From: Alsobacter sp045348435
Lineage (GTDB): Bacteria; Pseudomonadota; Alphaproteobacteria; Rhizobiales; Beijerinckiaceae
DNA length: 64,000 nucleotides
Assembly: GCF_045348435.1 (NCBI RefSeq)
Contig: NZ_CP157484.1
Coordinates: forward strand, 3,410,001-3,474,000
Direction: 5' to 3'
Shown: in pieces, positions 15,544-23,393 of the stretch
Layout: each line of letters opens with the position of its first letter
Position numbering within the stretch: the first letter of the stretch is position 1
Position numbers and translations under genes: made by a program
Notes under the pieces: model-generated
Told to the model about the DNA's origin: nothing
Seen by the model: only the letters and a program-made list of their open reading frames with translations
Database searches by the model: none

Positions 15544-16017
15544 ATGTCGCCAGCCGCCCAGCCGTCCGCCGGACGCTTCGCCCCCGCTTGCCCGGTCGAG
15601 ACCGAGATCGAGCTTGCGAACGTGTCAGCCGCCCAGGCCGCACGCCTCGCCTACGCGCAGCGCGCCTATGCGTCTGCGGTCGAACGCTCCCCTCGCCCCC
15701 GCTGTCTCGAGGCCGAGGCCCTGGTCCGCGCCGCGACGCGGCTCTACCACGTGCAGACCGGCCAGCCCGGCGCCGACCTCCACGCCGCGCTCGACTACAA
15801 CAGCACGGTGTGGCGCGTGCTCGCCGCCGGCGCGAGCGAGGAGCCGGAGGACAGGCTGAGCGGCGCCCAGAAGCAGTGCCTCGCCAACCTCAAGCACGTG
15901 CTCGGACTGGCGGCGAACTACGCCCGCTCAGGCGGCGTCGCGGGTCTGACAACGCTGATCGACGCCGACAAATCCCTGGCCCAGGCGATGCGGGACGAGC
16001 GCGAAAAAAAGCACTGA
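15544..16017 (+). CDS. FlaF paralogue 1 (flagellin chaperone/regulator)
   Basis: The 157-residue product is longer and more diverged than the other two FlaF proteins here but keeps the core: LEAEALVRAATRLYHVQ, ALDYNSTVWRVLAAG (FlaF signature YNxxLWxxL) and LSGAQKQCLANLKHVLGLA. It has three cysteines, whereas FlaF2 and FlaF3 have none. In Caulobacter FlaF binds flagellin and is needed for its secretion. The gene follows flagellin 1 by 73 bp, suggesting a dedicated pair. The ATG at 15544 has AGGA upstream; a GTG directly before it is possible. Confidence 0.75.
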   Translation: MSPAAQPSAGRFAPACPVETEIELANVSAAQAARLAYAQRAYASAVERSPRPRCLEAEALVRAATRLYHVQTGQPGADLHAALDYNSTVWRVLAAGASEEPEDRLSGAQKQCLANLKHVLGLAANYARSGGVAGLTTLIDADKSLAQAMRDEREKKH

Positions 16018-16236
16018 CGTGAAGATCGGCCATTTAATGCAAGTATATCGCCGCAAGGCATGTACACTTGAAGTTGCATTGACAAAAATTTCCACCAAAC
16101 CGTGTAACTCGAATGGATGTTTATTGTAGGTCTCCTCAGATTGTTTACCAAAAATTCTGAGTTAACATTCACCGTAGCCTTCTGAAGCTCAGCTACTGCT
16201 GGGTGAAGCGTGCAAGCGCAAGAAGAGGGCAAAGCG
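16018..16236 (+). promoter_or_regulatory. A/T-rich leader and promoter region of flagellin 2
   Basis: This 219-bp gap is much richer in A/T than its surroundings, as expected for a strong promoter and leader. A CTCAGA/TCTGAG pair (16135-16140 with 16156-16161) and a single TTAAC half-box (16162-16166) are visible. No sigma-54 element was found. AGAGGGC at about 16224 serves as ribosome-binding site for the ATG at 16237. Confidence 0.45.
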
Positions 16237-17835
16237 ATGGTCGCAATTTCAGCTCAGATGGCCAGCAGTCTGAACAACCTGCTGTCCCTAAATGATGACA
16301 TCACCCGGACTCAAAGCCGGCTCTCGACTGGTAAGGCCATTGCGTCCGCGTCAGACAGCATCTCGGTCTTCTTCAAGGCCAAGAGCTTCACCGACAAGGG
16401 TGAGCAGCTCGACAACGTGAACAAGAACGTGTCGCAAGCAGTCGCCAACCTCGACATCGTCGACAAAGCGCTCTCGAACATGCAGGAGAACATCAAAGGC
16501 GCCCAGCAGCTCATGCGCGACGCCCGCGCCAAGGCCACGACGCCGTCCAATGCCGCGAACACTTTCCGAACCAACGGCACCTCGACGGGCACCTCCTACG
16601 CGGTCACGGCCGGCGCGCCCACCGCGACCCCGCCCGTCCCGGCGATTAGGGGCTCGATCGTCGACACCAGTGCTGCCTCGGACAACGGCGACAACAGCAG
16701 CATGTTTCAGGTGGGCGACATCATCCAGGTCAACGTGCTCGACACGAAAACCAACACCACGCTCACGCGTTACCTCAAGGCGGTCGCTCCTTCGATCGCC
16801 GGTCCGAACCAGACGAAAAACGGCGCCGGTTCGGGCGTCGCGGTCAGCCCGGCTGGCGCGCTGACCTACACGGCGGCTAACGATACGGCCATTGAGTTCA
16901 GCGACTTGGCGACGCTCGCCTCCGGGCTTACGACTGCGTTCGGCGTCGCGAACGCAAACTTCCAGTACAAGGAAACCACGTCGGCCGCCACCCCGCCCGT
17001 CACGACGGGCAAGATCGGTTTCAGCCTCGCTGGCCCCAACCTGTCCCTCACCTTCGGACAGGTCTTTGACGCCAACCTGTCGGCCACCACCGCCGCCACG
17101 ACCAACGCGCTGGCTGATTTTGGCAGCATCTTCGGCAAGAATTTCGCCGCTAACGCCGGCCCGACGGCGCTCGGCGCTTCGCCGTCGATCGGCTCGGCGA
17201 TCCAGTTTGGATCCGCCAACCCGGCGGCCAGCTATACCTACGCGTCCAGCGCCGGCCCCGGCAACGACCCCATCACGATCGAAGCGCGCAAGAACGCCTC
17301 TGACTTCTTCAAGCAGACCATGGTCGGCCTGGACGCCATGGTGAAGGACGCGTACCTCCCGGGCTTCGGGAATGTCCTCAGGGGCGACACCCTGAAAGTG
17401 GACCTGAACGAGACGGGTCTGCTGCAGCAACAGGTGAAGCTCGCAAGCGCCATCGATTTTACGCAAACATTCGGTACAGCGAATACGTGGGGCGTGGGGT
17501 TCAATGCAACAAACCAGACGACCGGCTTCACTGGCGATGACTTCCTGACCGACGGTCTGCTCGACAACGCGCTGACAGCCGTCTCGAAGATCTACACCGG
17601 CCTCAAGGCCGCCCAGGTGGTCTTGGCCGCGGCCAAGACCTCCATGTCGAGCCGCCTCGACTACAACAAGGTCATGGTCTCCTCGTTGACGACCACCGCC
17701 AACGAGATGACGGCGGCCGACACGGCGACGGAGGCGAGCAAGCTCGCAGCCCTGCAGAACCAGCAGAGCTTCGCGACGACGAACATGTCGATCACCAAGC
17801 AGGCGGAGCAAAGCCTGCTCCAGCTCCTGCGCTGA
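16237..17835 (+). CDS. Flagellin 2 (divergent, long)
   Basis: At 532 residues this is the longest of the five flagellins. N-terminal helices include TQSRLSTGKAIASASDSISV and SQAVANLDIVDKALSNMQ; the C-terminus ends ITKQAEQSLLQLLR. The enlarged middle (about 110-360) is threonine/alanine-rich and probably forms surface domains. It differs strongly from flagellins 3-5 and moderately from flagellin 1. The ORF is open to a GTG at 16210, but ATG 16237 aligns with the other flagellins. It is followed by a hairpin and flaF2. Confidence 0.92.
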   Translation: MVAISAQMASSLNNLLSLNDDITRTQSRLSTGKAIASASDSISVFFKAKSFTDKGEQLDNVNKNVSQAVANLDIVDKALSNMQENIKGAQQLMRDARAKATTPSNAANTFRTNGTSTGTSYAVTAGAPTATPPVPAIRGSIVDTSAASDNGDNSSMFQVGDIIQVNVLDTKTNTTLTRYLKAVAPSIAGPNQTKNGAGSGVAVSPAGALTYTAANDTAIEFSDLATLASGLTTAFGVANANFQYKETTSAATPPVTTGKIGFSLAGPNLSLTFGQVFDANLSATTAATTNALADFGSIFGKNFAANAGPTALGASPSIGSAIQFGSANPAASYTYASSAGPGNDPITIEARKNASDFFKQTMVGLDAMVKDAYLPGFGNVLRGDTLKVDLNETGLLQQQVKLASAIDFTQTFGTANTWGVGFNATNQTTGFTGDDFLTDGLLDNALTAVSKIYTGLKAAQVVLAAAKTSMSSRLDYNKVMVSSLTTTANEMTAADTATEASKLAALQNQQSFATTNMSITKQAEQSLLQLLR

Positions 17836-17844
17836 CGCCGAAAC

Positions 17845-17871
17845 GGGGGCGCGCGAAAGCGGCGCGCCCCC
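17845..17871. other. Intercistronic hairpin between flagellin 2 and flaF2
   Basis: GGGGGCGCGC and GCGCGCCCCC form a perfect 10-bp stem around gaaagcg. There is no T run, so it is more likely an mRNA-stabilising or attenuating hairpin than a full terminator. flaF2 starts 33 bp later. Confidence 0.5.
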
Positions 17872-17903
17872 ACCCCTGAGCAACGATCGATCCGGAACAC
17901 TCC

Positions 17904-18278
17904 ATGCACATCGCAGCCCAGGCCTATGGCCGCACCAGCAAGACCGGCCTTCCCACACGCGAACTCGAAGCGACCCTTCTGTCCCAGAGCGCGGCGCGCC
18001 TCGCGGCCGCCCGCGACAGGCGCGCAGACGACTTCGCCCTGGTGGTGGAGGCGCTCGAGGAGAACCGGAAGCTCTGGAGCCTCCTGGTGAGAGCATCCAG
18101 CGCGCCCGAGAGCGAGCTGCCCGACGCGCTGAAGCAGAACGTCGCGAAGCTCGGCGCCTTCATTTTTCAGAAGACCATCGATCTGATCGAGAACGCGGAG
18201 CCCGAGGGGTTCACCGCCCTCGCCGAGATCAACCGAAACATCGCCGCTGGCCTGCGTGGAATCCCGGCGGACGCCTGA
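17904..18278 (+). CDS. flaF: FlaF paralogue 2
   Basis: The 124-residue protein is a standard FlaF: MHIAAQAYGRTSKTGLPTRE, EATLLSQSAARLAAARD, ALEENRKLWSLLVRAS and LPDALKQNVAKLGAFIFQKT. FlaF is a flagellin-specific chaperone and positive factor for flagellin production, opposed to FlbT. It follows flagellin 2 at short distance and precedes an intrinsic terminator (18301), so flagellin 2-flaF2 forms its own unit. Confidence 0.88.
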   Translation: MHIAAQAYGRTSKTGLPTRELEATLLSQSAARLAAARDRRADDFALVVEALEENRKLWSLLVRASSAPESELPDALKQNVAKLGAFIFQKTIDLIENAEPEGFTALAEINRNIAAGLRGIPADA

Positions 18279-18300
18279 TCCCTCGTCTCGCGCCACCCCA

Positions 18301-18332
18301 AGCCCGCAGCTCGCCAGAGCCGCGGGCTTTTT
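18301..18332 (+). terminator. Intrinsic terminator after flaF2
   Basis: AGCCCGC (18301-18307) pairs with GCGGGCT (18322-18328), followed by a T-rich tail TTTTC. It closes the flagellin 2-flaF2 unit. Confidence 0.75.
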
Positions 18333-18500
18333 CGTTTGGGCTTCACACGCTCTTCACCATACCGGCGGTTCTGACTGCGCGTTGCGCCCACAACCCCCAC
18401 AATCGCAAACACAACCATTCCGAGTAATCACTCCTTCAGACCTACACGTCTAGGTTGTCCCCTGTCGCGAGTATCGCGGCCCGGCAGAAGGCCGGTTCTA

Positions 18501-18510
18501 ACCAGAAGGG
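18501..18510 (+). promoter_or_regulatory. ACCAGAAGGG leader motif/RBS of flagellin 3
   Basis: ACCAGAAGGG lies 9 nt before the flagellin 3 ATG. The identical decamer precedes flagellin 4 (20101) and the nonamer ACCAGAAGG precedes flgE2 (32593-32585). It includes an AGAAGG ribosome-binding sequence. Just upstream are hairpins CGCGA-gta-TCGCG (18466-18478) and CCGGC-agaag-GCCGG (18481-18495). Confidence 0.55.
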
Positions 18511-18519
18511 TGACACATC

Positions 18520-19812
18520 ATGGCCGTAGCCATCTCGACCGGCGTTCGCAACGCCCTCGCCTCCCTGCAGTCCGTGCAGTCCCAGTCCCAGGTCGCCCAG
18601 CAGCACCTGGCCACGGGCAGGAAGGTGAATTCGGCGGTCGACAACGCCGTCAACTTCTTCACCGCCGCCGGACTGAGCGATCGCTCCAGCCAGCTTTCGG
18701 GCCTGCTGGACGGCATGTCCAACGCGGTGCAAACCATCCAGGCCGCCTCCAAGGGCATCGACGGCATCACCAAGCTGGTGCAGTCGGCGCAGTCCACGAT
18801 CAAGCAGGCGCAGGCTGACGCTCTCGCGAGCCGTCCGACCAAGTCCGGCTCGGTCGGCCTGTCGAGCACGGCCGAGGCCGCCCTCACGGGCAAGAGCGTC
18901 AAGGATACGACCCTCGACAAGCTCGTCGAAGGCTCCGTCGCCACCGCCACCGCCTCCAGCGTCGGCTCGGTCGGCGTGGCGGCCAGCAGCGACGTGGTCA
19001 TCACGGCGGGTTCGACCACCTACAAGTTCGCGACGACCAGCACCATGACGGTGCGCGACCTCGTGAACAACATCAACAACTCCGGGGTCGCGACCGCTTC
19101 GATCGACGACAATGGCAAGTTCACGCTCACGGGTTCGGGCTCCAGCACGCTGAAGTTCAGCGTCGGCACGGCCGCGTCCACGGACGGCGCGTCCAACACC
19201 AAGCTGAACGGACCCTCGGGCTCGGGCTTCGCCGGCGCCGCCGACTATACGACCGGGTTCGCCACCACGGCGACCTCGACCACCCGTTCGAACCTGATCC
19301 AGCAGTTCAACGACCTGCGCACGCAGATCGACCAGCTGTCCAAGGATTCGGGCTTCAACGGTTCGAACCTGCTCGACGGCAACAAGCTGTCGATCGTGTT
19401 CAATGAGAAGACCGGCTCCAACCAGAACAAGCTCGACGTGCAGGGTCAGACCATCACGTCCGCCAATCTGGGCATCGGGACGGCGGCGAATGGCGGGTCG
19501 GGCACGGCCGGCGCGACCAACTTCCAGGACGACACGGAACTCGCCAACGCCGGCCAGGCGCTGACGAACGCCCTCACGTCGCTGCGGTCGTTCTCGTCGA
19601 CGCTGGGCTCCAGCCTGTCGATCGTCCAGACCCGTCAGGACTTCACCAAGTCCATGATCGACACCCTGAGCACCGGCGCGGACAACCTCGTCAACGCCGA
19701 CCAGAACCAGGAAGCCGCCACCCTCCTCGCGTTGCAGACCCGCCAGCAGCTCTCGCAGACCTCGCTGTCGCTCTCCAACCAGGCGGACCAGGGCATCCTG
19801 CGCCTGTTCTGA
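18520..19812 (+). CDS. Flagellin 3 (major type)
   Basis: The 430-residue flagellin carries HLATGRKVNSAVDNAVNFF (about 27-45), the D1 helix NAVQTIQAASKGIDGITKLV and the C-terminal LSLSNQADQGILRLF. It is closely related to flagellins 4 and 5; all three share the N-terminal 110 and C-terminal 150 residues with few changes and differ in the middle. It has no cysteine. It is flanked by terminators at 18301 and 19841, so it appears monocistronic. No sigma-54 or complete CtrA box was seen upstream. Confidence 0.95.
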   Translation: MAVAISTGVRNALASLQSVQSQSQVAQQHLATGRKVNSAVDNAVNFFTAAGLSDRSSQLSGLLDGMSNAVQTIQAASKGIDGITKLVQSAQSTIKQAQADALASRPTKSGSVGLSSTAEAALTGKSVKDTTLDKLVEGSVATATASSVGSVGVAASSDVVITAGSTTYKFATTSTMTVRDLVNNINNSGVATASIDDNGKFTLTGSGSSTLKFSVGTAASTDGASNTKLNGPSGSGFAGAADYTTGFATTATSTTRSNLIQQFNDLRTQIDQLSKDSGFNGSNLLDGNKLSIVFNEKTGSNQNKLDVQGQTITSANLGIGTAANGGSGTAGATNFQDDTELANAGQALTNALTSLRSFSSTLGSSLSIVQTRQDFTKSMIDTLSTGADNLVNADQNQEAATLLALQTRQQLSQTSLSLSNQADQGILRLF

Positions 19813-19840
19813 TCCAGAACGGATCGTCTCGACGTCTTCA

Positions 19841-19866
19841 GGCGGGGCCAAAAGCCCCGCCTTTTT
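19841..19866 (+). terminator. Intrinsic terminator after flagellin 3
   Basis: GGCGGGGC (19841-19848) pairs with GCCCCGCC (19854-19861) and is followed by TTTTTC. A textbook rho-independent terminator. Confidence 0.9.
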
Positions 19867-20118
19867 CGTGCTCTGCGCCAAGGCGCTCGAGCGCCGCCGA
19901 AACCCGTCCCGCGCGCCCGCAGGCCGTTCACGCGATGCGTGAGCGGCATTAAGCTATCGTTCACCATAAACGTGAGGGACACCACTGAAGGTTGCTATAC
20001 AAATGATTTCAATCAAGCATTTAAGCACCGCTTCATAATTTCGACCCTACCGTGTGGACATCCGGATGAACAACCGGATCAGCGCAATGCTGCTCTCCAC
20101 ACCAGAAGGGTTCCTGTC
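19867..20118 (+). promoter_or_regulatory. Promoter and folded leader of flagellin 4
   Basis: The gap between flagellins 3 and 4 (306 bp including the terminator) has an A/T-rich core at 19950-20045. TTAAGCTATCGTTCA (19949-19963) is an imperfect CtrA-like site. In the leader GTGTGGA (20052-20058) pairs with TCCACAC (20096-20102) and encloses ATCCGG/CCGGAT (20060-20065 with 20074-20079), a two-tier fold like that of flagellin 1. ACCAGAAGGG (20101-20110) follows, 8 nt before the ATG. Confidence 0.5.
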
Positions 20119-21423
20119 ATGGCCACCGCAATCAGCTCCGGCGTTCGCAACGCCCTCAACTCGCTCACGTCCGTCGGCGACGCCGCCCAGGCCGCCCAGC
20201 AGCATCTCGCCACGGGCCGCAAGGTGAACACCGCGACGGACAACGCCGTCAACTACTTCACCAACATCTCGCTCAACTCGCGCGCCGACCAGTTCACAGG
20301 CCTGCTCGACGGCATGTCCAACGCCGTGCAGACCATCAACTCCGCCTCCAAGGGCATCGACAGCATCACCACGCTGATCAAGTCGGCCCAGTCGACGGTC
20401 AAGCAGATGCAGGCCGAAGCGACCGCCAATCGCCCGACCAAGACCGGCACGGCTCTGACGACCGCAGCGGAATCGGCGCTCACCGGCAAGAGCATCAAGG
20501 ACACCACGCTCGACAAGCTGATCGGCGGCGCGTCGGCCGTCACCGCCACCGCCTCCGTGGCCGGTAACCTCGGCGCCGGCGCCGGCGTCGCCACCGCGCT
20601 GACCATCGTGTCGGGTTCGTCGACCTACACGTCGAACGCGCTCAGCAGCACGACGTCGACGGTCCGCGACTTCATCAACGAGATCAACAAGTCGGGCCTC
20701 GCCACGGCGTCCATCAACGACAGCGGCCAGTTGGTCGTCAACGGCGTCGGCTCCAACACGGTCCAGATCGGCTACGGCCAGGCCGCCACCAACGCGGCCG
20801 CGCTGACGGCCGCCCAGGCCGGCACGGGCAACACCGCGTTCGGCCTGGCGACCACGGACTACACCACCGGTGTTTCGGCCTCGGGCGGAAATTCCGCGGT
20901 GCGCTCGAACCTCATCCAGCAGTTCAACGACCTGCGCACGCAGATCGACAATCTCGGCGAGGACGCGGGCTACAACGGCACCAACCTGCTCGCCGGCAAC
21001 AAGCTCTCGGTGACCTTCAACGAAAAGACCGGCTCCGACCTGAACAAGCTCGACGTCCAGGGCCAGACCATCACGTCCAGCAACCTGGGCTTGCTCACGG
21101 CCGGCACGACGACCACGGCCACCACCTTCAACGTCCAGAACGACACCGACCTCAGCACGGTGTCGGACGCGCTGACCACCGCGCTCGCGTCGCTGAAGTC
21201 GACCGCCTCCAGCCTGGGCTCCAGCCTGTCGATCGTCCAGGCCCGCCAGGACTTCAGCAAGAGCCTGATCAGCAACCTGCAGACCGGCGCCGACAGCCTC
21301 GTCAACGCCGACCAGAACCAGGAGGCCGCGACCCTTCTGGCGCTGCAGACGCGCCAGCAGCTCAGCCAGACGGCTCTCTCGCTGTCGAATCAGGCGGCGC
21401 AGGGCGTCCTGCGGCTCTTCTAA
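20119..21423 (+). CDS. Flagellin 4 (major type)
   Basis: The 434-residue flagellin begins MATAISSGVRNALNSL and has HLATGRKVNTATDNAVNYF, NAVQTINSASKGIDSITTLI and the C-terminal ALSLSNQAAQGVLRLF. The frame runs upstream to an ATG at 19939, but the 60 extra residues lie across the promoter and leader and contain cysteines absent from the family, so ATG 20119 is chosen. It ends in a T-tailed hairpin at 21453. Confidence 0.95.
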   Translation: MATAISSGVRNALNSLTSVGDAAQAAQQHLATGRKVNTATDNAVNYFTNISLNSRADQFTGLLDGMSNAVQTINSASKGIDSITTLIKSAQSTVKQMQAEATANRPTKTGTALTTAAESALTGKSIKDTTLDKLIGGASAVTATASVAGNLGAGAGVATALTIVSGSSTYTSNALSSTTSTVRDFINEINKSGLATASINDSGQLVVNGVGSNTVQIGYGQAATNAAALTAAQAGTGNTAFGLATTDYTTGVSASGGNSAVRSNLIQQFNDLRTQIDNLGEDAGYNGTNLLAGNKLSVTFNEKTGSDLNKLDVQGQTITSSNLGLLTAGTTTTATTFNVQNDTDLSTVSDALTTALASLKSTASSLGSSLSIVQARQDFSKSLISNLQTGADSLVNADQNQEAATLLALQTRQQLSQTALSLSNQAAQGVLRLF

Positions 21424-21452
21424 GGCCTCGAAAGCCTCTCATCTGCGCTCGG

Positions 21453-21487
21453 AAGGCGGGGGTCTCCACCCTCGCCTTTCGTCTTTT
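21453..21487 (+). terminator. Intrinsic terminator after flagellin 4
   Basis: AAGGCG (21453-21458) pairs with CGCCTT (21473-21478), extended inward by G/C pairs, and is followed by TCGTCTTTTT. It separates flagellin 4 from flagellin 5. Confidence 0.75.
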
Positions 21488-21536
21488 TGGCGGCGCCGTC
21501 ACGCAATTGCGCCATGGGGTTGCATTTCTACAGTTT

Positions 21537-21560
21537 GGTTAACCTTTGGTTAGGGTTAAC
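21537..21560 (+). promoter_or_regulatory. Cluster of CtrA-like TTAA boxes upstream of flagellin 5
   Basis: GGTTAACC is followed by TTTGGTTAGGGTTAAC. TTAA-N7-TTAG (21539-21553) is one mismatch from a full CtrA site and another TTAAC lies 3 bp on. The palindrome lies 69-92 bp before the ATG. Regulatory role is inferred from pattern only. Confidence 0.4.
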
Positions 21561-21628
21561 AACCAATGATTGCGTCGATCGGCGGGCCACAACCACCCGC
21601 TCCGTCAGAATGAAACGGATCGACGCCC

Positions 21629-22939
21629 ATGGCCAATACCGTCCTGTCTCAGGGAGTTCGCAACAATCTTCTGGCGCTGCAAGACGTGGCGGCCCAGTCC
21701 ACCGCCGTCCAGCAAAGGCTGGCGACGGGCAAGAAGGTGAACTCGGCCGTCGACAACGCGGTCAACTACTTCACCAATCTCGGCCTGAACGACCGGGCGA
21801 GCCAGCTCTCCAGCCTGCTCGACGGCATGTCCAACTCGGTGCAGACCATCCAGGCCGCCTCCAAGGGCATCGACTCGATCACCAAGCTGATCCAGTCGGC
21901 CCAGTCCACCATCAAGCAGGCCCAGGCGGACGCGCTGGCGAACCGGCCGACCAAGTCGGGAACCGCCCTGGCGACCGCCGCGGAAGTCACCGCCACGGGA
22001 TCGAGCCTCAAGGACGTGACGCTCAACAAGGTGCTGGGCGGCGCCGCGGCCGCGGCCGCGACTTCCAGCTCGGCCGGCGCGGTCGGCATCGGCACGGGCG
22101 CCTCGGTGGCGCTGACGCTGACCTCCGGCACGACGACCTACACGTCCTACGCGCTGAACAGCACCACCTCGACGGTGCGCGACCTCGTCGCCGAGATCAA
22201 CAAGTCCGGCATCGCCAGCGCCAGCGTCGACGATAACGGCAAGCTGGTCATCACCGGCTCCGGCTCCAACACGCTGCAGATCGGCGTCGGCCAGGGCGCC
22301 AGCAACGCGGCCGCCCTCACGGCCGCGCAGGCCGGCGGCGCCAACGTGGCGCTGGGCTTCTTGGCGGCCGACGCCACCACCGGCGTCGCCTCCGCGGGCG
22401 GCACCTCGGCGGTGCGCGCCAACCTGATCCAGCAGTTCAACGACCTGCGCACCCAGATCGACCAGCTCGCCAAGGACGCCGGCTACAACGGCACCAACCT
22501 GCTCGACGGCGACAAGCTCTCGATCATCTTCAACGAGAAGACCGGGTCGAACCAGAACAAGCTCGACGTCCAGGGCACGACCATGACGGCGGCCAATCTG
22601 GGAATCCTGCAGGCCGGCACGACCACCTCGGCCACGACCTTCAACATCCAGAACGACGTGGACCTGACGACCGCCTCGGACTCGCTGACGACGGCGCTGG
22701 CCTCGCTGCGGTCCACCGCGTCGAACCTCGGCTCCAATCTGGCGGTCGCACAGACCCGGCAGGACTTCACCCGTAACATGGTGACCACGCTGCAGACCGG
22801 CGCGGACTACCTGGTCAACGCCGATCAGAACGCCGAGGCCGCCAACCTGCTGGCTTTGCAGACGCGCCAGCAGCTGTCGCAGACGGCGCTCTCGCTCTCC
22901 AACCAGGCGGACCAGGGCGTGCTGCGCCTGTTCGGCTGA
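21629..22939 (+). CDS. Flagellin 5 (major type)
   Basis: The 436-residue flagellin has RLATGKKVNSAVDNAVNYF, NSVQTIQAASKGIDSITKLI and ends ALSLSNQADQGVLRLFG. It is a close paralogue of flagellins 3 and 4, with a slightly different start (MANTVLSQGVRNNLLAL). It lies 61 bp upstream of flbT with only a hairpin between, so flbT-flaF3 probably depend at least in part on its transcript. Confidence 0.95.
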   Translation: MANTVLSQGVRNNLLALQDVAAQSTAVQQRLATGKKVNSAVDNAVNYFTNLGLNDRASQLSSLLDGMSNSVQTIQAASKGIDSITKLIQSAQSTIKQAQADALANRPTKSGTALATAAEVTATGSSLKDVTLNKVLGGAAAAAATSSSAGAVGIGTGASVALTLTSGTTTYTSYALNSTTSTVRDLVAEINKSGIASASVDDNGKLVITGSGSNTLQIGVGQGASNAAALTAAQAGGANVALGFLAADATTGVASAGGTSAVRANLIQQFNDLRTQIDQLAKDAGYNGTNLLDGDKLSIIFNEKTGSNQNKLDVQGTTMTAANLGILQAGTTTSATTFNIQNDVDLTTASDSLTTALASLRSTASNLGSNLAVAQTRQDFTRNMVTTLQTGADYLVNADQNAEAANLLALQTRQQLSQTALSLSNQADQGVLRLFG

Positions 22940-22955
22940 TCGACAAACGACGCGG

Positions 22956-22976
22956 GGGCCGCCGCCGGGGCGGCCC
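22956..22976. other. Hairpin between flagellin 5 and flbT
   Basis: GGGCCGCC and GGCGGCCC pair around a 5-nt loop, 24 nt before the flbT ATG. No T tract. It may set the ratio of flagellin 5 to flbT message. Confidence 0.5.
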
Positions 22977-23000
22977 GATCAAGGGTCCAGGAGGGACAGC

Positions 23001-23393
23001 ATGGCTCTGAAAGTCGAACTCAAGCCGAACGAGCGGATCATCATCGGCAACGTGGTGCTGCGCAACGCCGACTCCCGCATTCGGTTCTTCATCGAGGGCC
23101 ACGCCCCCATCCTGCGCGAAAAGGACATCCTCACGGCCGAGACCGCCGACACGCCCGCCAAGAAGATCTACTTGGCCGTGCAGCTCATGTACCTCGACCA
23201 GGACACCAGCCGCTACCACGACGCCTATTTCCAGCTCGTGAGGGACTTCCTCGGCGCCGCGCCCAGCGCTCTACCTCTGGTGGCGGAAATCAATAACCTA
23301 ATCTTAAGTAGCGATATCTACAAAGCTTTGAAGGCTTCGAAGAAGCTCATCGATTACGAGGCGGAGTTGCTGGAACATGCATTACGCGGCTAA
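23001..23393 (+). CDS. flbT: Flagellin mRNA regulator FlbT
   Basis: The 130-residue protein has the FlbT pattern: MALKVELKPNERIIIGN, NADSRIRFFIEGHAPILREKDI (residues about 24-45), AVQLMYLDQD and FLGAAPSALPLVAEINN. FlbT binds flagellin 5' leaders in Caulobacter and lowers their stability or translation. It is the only flbT here against three flaF genes. GGAGGGACAGC provides a strong ribosome-binding site. The 3' end overlaps flaF3 by 17 bases. The last part (23285-23330) is locally A/T-rich. Confidence 0.95.
   Translation: MALKVELKPNERIIIGNVVLRNADSRIRFFIEGHAPILREKDILTAETADTPAKKIYLAVQLMYLDQDTSRYHDAYFQLVRDFLGAAPSALPLVAEINNLILSSDIYKALKASKKLIDYEAELLEHALRG

Noticed and set aside
19939..20118. N-terminal extension of flagellin 4 from ATG 19939
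   Set aside because: It would add 60 residues with cysteines and no flagellin similarity, crossing the A/T-rich promoter and the folded leader. ATG 20119 aligns with the other flagellins.
13892..22938. Sigma-54 promoters upstream of the five flagellin genes
   Set aside because: No sequence with TGGC-N8-TTGC-like content and GG-N10-GC spacing was found in any of the five upstream regions, in contrast to flgF, flgI and both flgE genes. Another sigma factor is likely.
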